DNA of 11,163 bases from Candidatus Hydrogenedentota bacterium (GTDB lineage: Bacteria; Hydrogenedentota; Hydrogenedentia; Hydrogenedentiales; CAITNO01), in contig CAIXUF010000215.1 in assembly GCA_903922535.1 (NCBI GenBank), positions 1 through 11,163 on the forward strand, given 5' to 3'. The translations under genes were made by a program, and so were the position numbers. Every line of letters starts with the position of its first letter. Position 1 is the first letter of the stretch. Shown piece after piece: positions 6,444-11,163 of the stretch. The notes beneath the pieces were generated by a model. It saw only the letters and a program-made list of their open reading frames with translations. It was not told where the DNA came from and searched no databases.

Positions 6444-9400
6444 ATGGGTCGTTTTCACACGTCGGCCATATTGGTCATTGCTGCAATGGTTGCGGTTCCT
6501 TGTGTGCAGGCGCGGGGCGTCAGTTTCGAGCGCCTGGAGGCAATTGGCGACAGCCTGACCATCAACTGCCAGGGGGGCATGGTCGCCGACTACAGAACCC
6601 AAACCAAAGGCTGGGTCCAGTTGCTGGTAAACCAGGCCGGCACGACGATACGGCTGCCGCTGCTGGATGAATTCACCGCGATAGGTTCGCAGAAGCGCCA
6701 GGATTACCCGAACTACCATCACTGCCAATCTTTCGCCTACAACGGGGTGAGCACCGACGACACATTCCAGAAGTTTTCCGCCGGGATACCAAGCTATTCG
6801 TTCGGCATGAGTTACAGCGGCCTCGAACTCATGCTGGCGGACCGTCCAGTGGGCTACTCGATGCTTCAAGCGCTCAAGGAGGACGATCCGACGTTCGTGG
6901 TGGGCTTCCTGGGCTCGAATGACTTCATGGAGCGGGTCATGGCCACGGGCACGATGCTGGAGGGTCTCCCGCTCATGGGCCTGGCGCAGGAGATTAGTCC
7001 GCTGGACGGCGGGAACATGAGGCCGCAGGACATGTTCCGCAGCGATTTTGAGACGGTGGTCAGCACCCTGTACAAGCCGGGCATCGGCATGTGCTTCGGC
7101 ACCCTGCCCCTGCTCCCGGACATACCGGGCATCATGAACAAGCAGGAACTGACCGCATTCGTCGGGGCCAATTCGCTGCCGGACGACTGCTACACGAATT
7201 ACACTGTGGCCGCATGCGTGCGCAACGGCCTGAAAGGGACGGATGCCTTCGCCGACGACCGGAACTACTATACCCCGGCCGAACTGCAAACCATCAACGA
7301 CGCCATCAACGGATACAACACCACCATACGCAATGCGGGCGCAAATCCGGCCCATCCCTTCTGCGTCGTCGAAACGCCCATCCAAGATCCCCGAACCATG
7401 ACCGAGAACTATCATGTGAATGGCTGGCGCATCAACAACCAGATCTTCACCTCCAACCTCGGCAAGCCCCGCGCCACCATCATGAGCACCGACGGTGTGC
7501 ACATGACCGACATCGGCAACGCACTGTGCGCGAACTGCTTCATCCGGGCCATCAACGGTTATTATGGCACCAGCATTCCAGAGATGAACGAGGCCCAACT
7601 GACCAACGTTTTGAACAACGACACGTTCTGCGACAATGACGGGAACGGGAAGATCGAGGGTATTTCCTGCAATGTGATGTTTCTGACGCTGAACTTTGTC
7701 TATCCAAGTGAAACGGGGGATTCCGGTGAAGTGCCCCGGAACGCGAAAATACTCACGGCCACAGTGTATCCCCCCTCCTCCGGGCAGATCGGGACGAGTA
7801 TTGAGGGGCCCGAGTATTTTGAAGGCACCAATGTCATGGTCACAGCCTATCCGGGGGCGGGCACGGGTGCCCTCTTCAGCCACTGGGAGGGAGACTTTCC
7901 GGGGGGCAACAACGCCCAGAACCCGTTGACCATGACGATGAACGCCCACAAGACCCTTGTCGCGGTCTTCGACACCGCAGCGCCAACCATCACCGGCCCG
8001 GCCGACAAGCGCGTCAGCGCCGGGACATGCTTCTTCGCGGCCGGGGATTGGAGGAGTGAGGCATTCATCTTTGACGACTGCTCGGCGCCCGGGAACATCA
8101 CGGTGACGCAGGCACCGCCCCCCGGCACCCAGATGAACACCGCCGACAGCCCTTACACCGTCACAATCACCGCCGAGGACGAAGTAGGCAACAAGAACCA
8201 GTGCACTTTCACGGTCACCGTCGTGGATGACGCGGCCCCGGCCATTGCCGGTCCCTCAGACAAGAGCTTCCTTGCCGAGGTCGGCACATGCCACACAACG
8301 GCCGCGGATTGGACGGGCGAGGCGGTTGTCTCGGACAACTGCTCAACCGTCGGGAATATCACCGTGACGCAAACGCCGCCGCCCGGCACCGAGCTGAACA
8401 CGGCCGGCAGCCCCCACACCGTCACGCTCACCGCCGAGGACGAAGCCGGCAACAAGAATCAATGCACCTTCACGGTCACCGTCACGGACGGGGAAGCGCC
8501 AAGCCTGAGCTACCCGGCGGACAAGGTTCTGGGGACCAAGGCGGGAACATGCCGCGCAATGGTCCAAAACTGGACGGGCGAGGCCAACGTTTCCGACAAC
8601 TGCTCGGCGCCCGAGAACGTCATGGTTACGCAGATGCCGAGGCCCGGGTCCCTGTTGGACGTTGCCGGGAGCCCCCACAGCGTCAAAATCACCGCCAAGG
8701 ACGAAAGCGGCAACGTAAACCAGTGCATTTTCATGGTGACCGTCGTGGACAGCGAAGCGCCGCACATCACCTGCCCGGCAGACAAGAGCCTGGGCACCAA
8801 CCCGGGCACATGCAAAGCAACGGCCCAGGATTGGACGGGTCAAGCGGTGGTTTCCGACAACTGTTCGACCTCCGCAAATATCACGGTGACGCAGTCGCCG
8901 CCGCCCGGCACCCAACTGGACATAGCCGGCAATCCCCACATTGTCACGTTCACCGCCGAGGACGGGCCCGGCAACAAGAGTCAGTGCTCCTTCACGGTGA
9001 CTGTCGCGGACAAGGAAGCGCCAACCATCGCCCGTCCGGCAAACAAAAGCCTCAACACCGAGGCGGGCACGTGCCACGCAACGGCCCAGGATTGGACCGG
9101 CGAGGCCGTCGTCTCCGACAACTGCTCGGCGTCCGGAAAGATCACGGTGACACAGGCGCCGTCGCCCGGCACCCAGTTGGACGTGGTCGGCAGTCCGCAC
9201 ACTATCACGCTCACTGCCGTGGACGAAGCAGCCAACACCAGCCAGTGCACTTTCATGGTGACCGTAACGGACAGAGAAGCGCCGACCATCACCTGCCCGG
9301 CAAACAAAAGCCTGGGCGCCAACGCCGGCACTTGCCACGCCACCGCCCAGGATTGGACGGGCCAGGCTGTCGTTTCCGACAACTGCTCGGCGTCCGGAAA

Positions 9401-10976
9401 GATCACGGTGACCCAAGCACCGCCGCCCGGCACCGAGTTGAACACGACCGGCAGCCCGCACACCGTCACGCTCACCGCCAAGGACGAGGCCGGAAACCTT
9501 AATCACTGCGCCTTGACGGTGACCGTAACGGACAAAGAAGCGCCGACCATCACCTGCCCGGCAAACAAGAGTCTGAGCGCCGACACCGGCACATGCGGGG
9601 CAACCGCCCAGGATTGGACGGGCGAAGCCGTCGTTTCCGACAACTGTTCCGCGTCCGGGAATATCACGGTGACGCAAGCCCCGCCGGTCGGCACCCCGTT
9701 GGACGTGGCCACCAGCCCGCACACCATCACGCTCACTGCCGTGGACGAGGCAGCCAACACCAGCCACTGTAGTTTTATTGTAATCGTCGGGAACGGTGCG
9801 GGGTCATGCGACGTGACGGTGCCGAACCTGGTGGGTGAGACGCAGGAGGCTGCGGGTATCCTGCTTGAAGGCGCGAATCTCACCACCGGCGCAGTAACCG
9901 GGGAGTGCAGCAGCACGGTTGCGGCGGGTCTGGTCATCAGCCAGTATCCGGCTGCGGGCGGACAGGTGGCGCCCGGCAGTGCCGTTGCGCTGGTGGTATC
10001 AACGGGCGTTTGCACCGTTACGGTGCCGGACGTGGTGGGCCAGTCGCAGGCGGCGGCGGACACCGCGCTTGCCGGCGCGAATCTGATCACAGGCGTGGTA
10101 ACCCGGGAGTGCAGCAACACCATTGCGACAGGTCTGGTCATCAGCCAGAATCCGGTGGCGGGCGCGCAGGCGTCCTTCGGTGGTGCCGTTGCGCTGGTGG
10201 TCTCAACGGGAGCATGTAATGAGACCGTACCGGACGTGGTGGGCCTGACTCAGATGGCGGCAGGCACCGCGCTTATCGGCGCGAACCTTATCACGGGCGC
10301 CATAACCCAGGAGTGCAGTAACACCGTTGCCTTGGGCCGGGTTATCAGCCAGAATCCGGCGGCGGGTGTGCAGGCAAGCTTCGGCACCGTCGTGGCGCTG
10401 GTGGTCTCATCGGGCATGTGCAACGTGGCGGTGCCCGATGTGGTGGGCCAGACGCAGGAGGCCGCGGGCACCACGCTCACGGGCGCGAATTTGATCACCG
10501 GCGCGGTGACGCAGCAGTGCAGCAATACCGTTGCAACGGGTCTGGTCATCAGCCAGGACCCGGCGGCGGGCGGTCAGGCGAGCGCTGGCAGCGCCGTTGC
10601 GCTGGTGGTCTCGACGGGCATGTGCAATGTGACCGTGCCCAATGTGCTGGGCCAGACGCAGGCGGCGGCGGACACCGCGCTCACGGGCGCGAATCTCGTC
10701 ACAGGCGCGGTGACCCGGCAGTGCAACAGCACCGTTGCTGCGGGGCTGGTCATCAGCCAGGATCCGCCAGCGGGCGGGCAGGCAAGCTTTGGCGGCGCCG
10801 TGGCGCTGGTGGTTTCGGCGGGGGTGTGCAACGTGACGGTGCCCGATGTGGTGGGCCAGACCCAGGCGGATGCGGGCACCGCGCTCAGCGGCGTGAATCT
10901 GGTCACGGGCACGGTGACCCAGCAATGCAGCAACAGCGTCGCGGCGGGCCTGGTCATCAGCCAGAATCCCGCGTGA
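6444..10976 (+). CDS. Giant secreted multidomain protein: SGNH/GDSL hydrolase, InlB-like repeat, seven HYR and PASTA repeats
   Basis: This 1510-residue protein starts at an ATG with AAGAGG 9 nt upstream and a signal peptide ending near residue 23 (PCVQA). Residues 29-375 are an SGNH/GDSL hydrolase (esterase/lipase fold): GDSLT with Ser37 as nucleophile, NGVS around Gly101, GSND with Asn159, and DGVH with Asp350 and His353. The catalytic set looks complete; the substrate is unknown. DNDGNGKIE (397-405) resembles a calcium-binding loop. Residues 435-510 resemble an InlB-type bacterial repeat (YFEGTNVMVTAYP, FSHWEGDF). Seven HYR repeats follow (512-1118), then PASTA repeats from residue 1122. 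PASTA modules in kinases and penicillin-binding proteins often bind peptidoglycan. This suggests a surface or wall-associated esterase on a long stalk, but that is inference. The frame ends at a TGA inside the sixth PASTA unit, although PASTA sequence continues in frame beyond it. Confidence 0.93.
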   Translation: MGRFHTSAILVIAAMVAVPCVQARGVSFERLEAIGDSLTINCQGGMVADYRTQTKGWVQLLVNQAGTTIRLPLLDEFTAIGSQKRQDYPNYHHCQSFAYNGVSTDDTFQKFSAGIPSYSFGMSYSGLELMLADRPVGYSMLQALKEDDPTFVVGFLGSNDFMERVMATGTMLEGLPLMGLAQEISPLDGGNMRPQDMFRSDFETVVSTLYKPGIGMCFGTLPLLPDIPGIMNKQELTAFVGANSLPDDCYTNYTVAACVRNGLKGTDAFADDRNYYTPAELQTINDAINGYNTTIRNAGANPAHPFCVVETPIQDPRTMTENYHVNGWRINNQIFTSNLGKPRATIMSTDGVHMTDIGNALCANCFIRAINGYYGTSIPEMNEAQLTNVLNNDTFCDNDGNGKIEGISCNVMFLTLNFVYPSETGDSGEVPRNAKILTATVYPPSSGQIGTSIEGPEYFEGTNVMVTAYPGAGTGALFSHWEGDFPGGNNAQNPLTMTMNAHKTLVAVFDTAAPTITGPADKRVSAGTCFFAAGDWRSEAFIFDDCSAPGNITVTQAPPPGTQMNTADSPYTVTITAEDEVGNKNQCTFTVTVVDDAAPAIAGPSDKSFLAEVGTCHTTAADWTGEAVVSDNCSTVGNITVTQTPPPGTELNTAGSPHTVTLTAEDEAGNKNQCTFTVTVTDGEAPSLSYPADKVLGTKAGTCRAMVQNWTGEANVSDNCSAPENVMVTQMPRPGSLLDVAGSPHSVKITAKDESGNVNQCIFMVTVVDSEAPHITCPADKSLGTNPGTCKATAQDWTGQAVVSDNCSTSANITVTQSPPPGTQLDIAGNPHIVTFTAEDGPGNKSQCSFTVTVADKEAPTIARPANKSLNTEAGTCHATAQDWTGEAVVSDNCSASGKITVTQAPSPGTQLDVVGSPHTITLTAVDEAANTSQCTFMVTVTDREAPTITCPANKSLGANAGTCHATAQDWTGQAVVSDNCSASGKITVTQAPPPGTELNTTGSPHTVTLTAKDEAGNLNHCALTVTVTDKEAPTITCPANKSLSADTGTCGATAQDWTGEAVVSDNCSASGNITVTQAPPVGTPLDVATSPHTITLTAVDEAANTSHCSFIVIVGNGAGSCDVTVPNLVGETQEAAGILLEGANLTTGAVTGECSSTVAAGLVISQYPAAGGQVAPGSAVALVVSTGVCTVTVPDVVGQSQAAADTALAGANLITGVVTRECSNTIATGLVISQNPVAGAQASFGGAVALVVSTGACNETVPDVVGLTQMAAGTALIGANLITGAITQECSNTVALGRVISQNPAAGVQASFGTVVALVVSSGMCNVAVPDVVGQTQEAAGTTLTGANLITGAVTQQCSNTVATGLVISQDPAAGGQASAGSAVALVVSTGMCNVTVPNVLGQTQAAADTALTGANLVTGAVTRQCNSTVAAGLVISQDPPAGGQASFGGAVALVVSAGVCNVTVPDVVGQTQADAGTALSGVNLVTGTVTQQCSNSVAAGLVISQNPA
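7977..9797 (+). repeat. Seven tandem HYR-type repeats, 261-bp period
   Basis: Units start at 7977, 8232, 8493, 8754, 9015, 9276 and 9537; the first is 85 codons and the rest exactly 87. The consensus reads EAPTITCPANKSL, then GTCxATAQDWTGEAVVSDNC, then ITVTQAPPPGT, SPHTVTLTA and FTVTVTD. Most units carry three cysteines (GTC, DNC, QC) and some a fourth (ITCP). HYR domains are immunoglobulin-like extracellular modules used as spacers or adhesion units. The conserved DNC and GTC cysteines suggest disulfides within each unit. Confidence 0.88.
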
Positions 10977-11163
10977 GGCCAGCAGGCCCTCTTCGGCAGC
11001 GCCGTTGCGCTGGTGGTGTCCACGGGCCTTTGCAGCGAGACCGTTCCCAACGTAATCGGTGCCACACAGGTTGCGGCCTCCACGGCGATCACCGGCGCGG
11101 GCCTGGCCATCGGCACGGTGACGCAACAGTGCAGCAACAGCGTCGCGGCGGGCCTGGTCATCA
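9807..11163 (+). repeat. Tandem Cys-containing PASTA repeats, 204-bp period, running off the window
   Basis: Units start at 9807, 10011, 10215, 10419, 10623, 10827 and 11031, each exactly 68 codons; the last is cut by the window edge. The consensus is CNVTVPDVVGQTQ, AAGTALTGANLITG, a mid-unit Cys in QCSNTVA, GLVISQNPAAG and VALVVSTG, the classical PASTA pattern. Two cysteines per unit, at position 1 and about position 34, are unusual for PASTA and occur in every unit seen. DNA similarity between units is very high: TGCAGCAACAGCGTCGCGGC occurs at both 10926 and 11130. Confidence 0.9.
10977..11163 (+). pseudogene. In-frame continuation of the PASTA array beyond an internal TGA
   Basis: After TGA at 10974-10976 the same phase stays open for 62 codons to the window end. 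It reads GQQALFGSAVALVVSTG, then CSETVPNVIGATQ, and finishes within a seventh PASTA unit (QQCSNSVAAGLVI). By alignment with other units, the TGA replaces an Ala codon (GCG in unit 5), a change of all three bases. This could be a recent nonsense mutation that truncates the protein, an assembly error, or a read-through stop. Other genes here end in TGA, so a general code change is unlikely. Confidence 0.6.

Noticed and set aside
6205..6558. GTG-started frame overlapping the giant gene
   Set aside because: It has no ribosome site or recognisable motif, and it overlaps the well-supported start at 6444 in another phase.
6357..7949. 530-codon minus-strand frame opposite the SGNH domain
   Set aside because: It is a shadow of GC-rich coding DNA; the + strand encodes the intact SGNH motifs GDSL, GSND and DGVH.
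8343..9767. 474-codon minus-strand frame opposite the HYR array
   Set aside because: Its apparent repeats simply mirror the HYR repeats on the + strand.
10974..10976. TGA reassigned as a sense codon in this genome
   Set aside because: The genes ending at 1213, 1908, 3784, 5367 and 5735 all use TGA as a stop, two of them in tight ATGA overlaps.

Overview
The window is GC-rich DNA from what looks like a Gram-negative (diderm) bacterium. Evidence for two membranes is an outer-membrane secretin and a lipoprotein with a clear lipobox. The last gene combines SGNH, InlB-like, HYR and PASTA modules, a style of giant secreted protein common in environmental phyla such as Planctomycetota, Lentisphaerota or Hydrogenedentota. 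I cannot fix the phylum from sequence alone. All complete genes lie on the + strand and all end in TGA.

Layout. Positions 1-203 hold a head-to-tail array of 29-bp units in two alternating versions (58-bp super-period), with no spacers. Positions 204-760 show no convincing gene. Positions 761-1213 and 1339-1908 encode two paralogous small secreted proteins separated by a strong hairpin (1265-1300); the second has an extra basic tail containing a 22-residue tandem duplication. Positions 2135-5735 form a tightly packed three-gene operon: a periplasmic protein with duplicated PapD-like (pilus-chaperone-like) beta-sandwich domains, a short secretin, and a small lipoprotein. Both junctions are 4-nt ATGA overlaps. 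A 708-bp intergenic stretch follows, with a good sigma70-type promoter (TTGACA-17-CATAAT at 6055-6083) about 360 nt upstream of the next start. Position 6444 begins a 1510-residue secreted protein: signal peptide, SGNH/GDSL hydrolase domain, InlB-like repeat, seven HYR repeats of about 87 residues, and PASTA repeats of 68 residues.

How the genes may work together (inference). The small proteins resemble pilin-like beta-sandwich subunits, with two Cys, alternating hydrophobic strands and a TVTITED terminal strand. They sit next to a double chaperone-like protein, an outer-membrane secretin and a candidate pilotin. No usher, ATPase, prepilin or prepilin peptidase is visible. The simplest reading is an undescribed surface-export module in which a secretin stands where a chaperone-usher system would have an usher. 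This is the most interesting candidate in the window.

The second notable point is that the PASTA array is interrupted by an in-frame TGA at 10974-10976. The same frame then continues, with clear PASTA sequence and no further stop, to the window edge.
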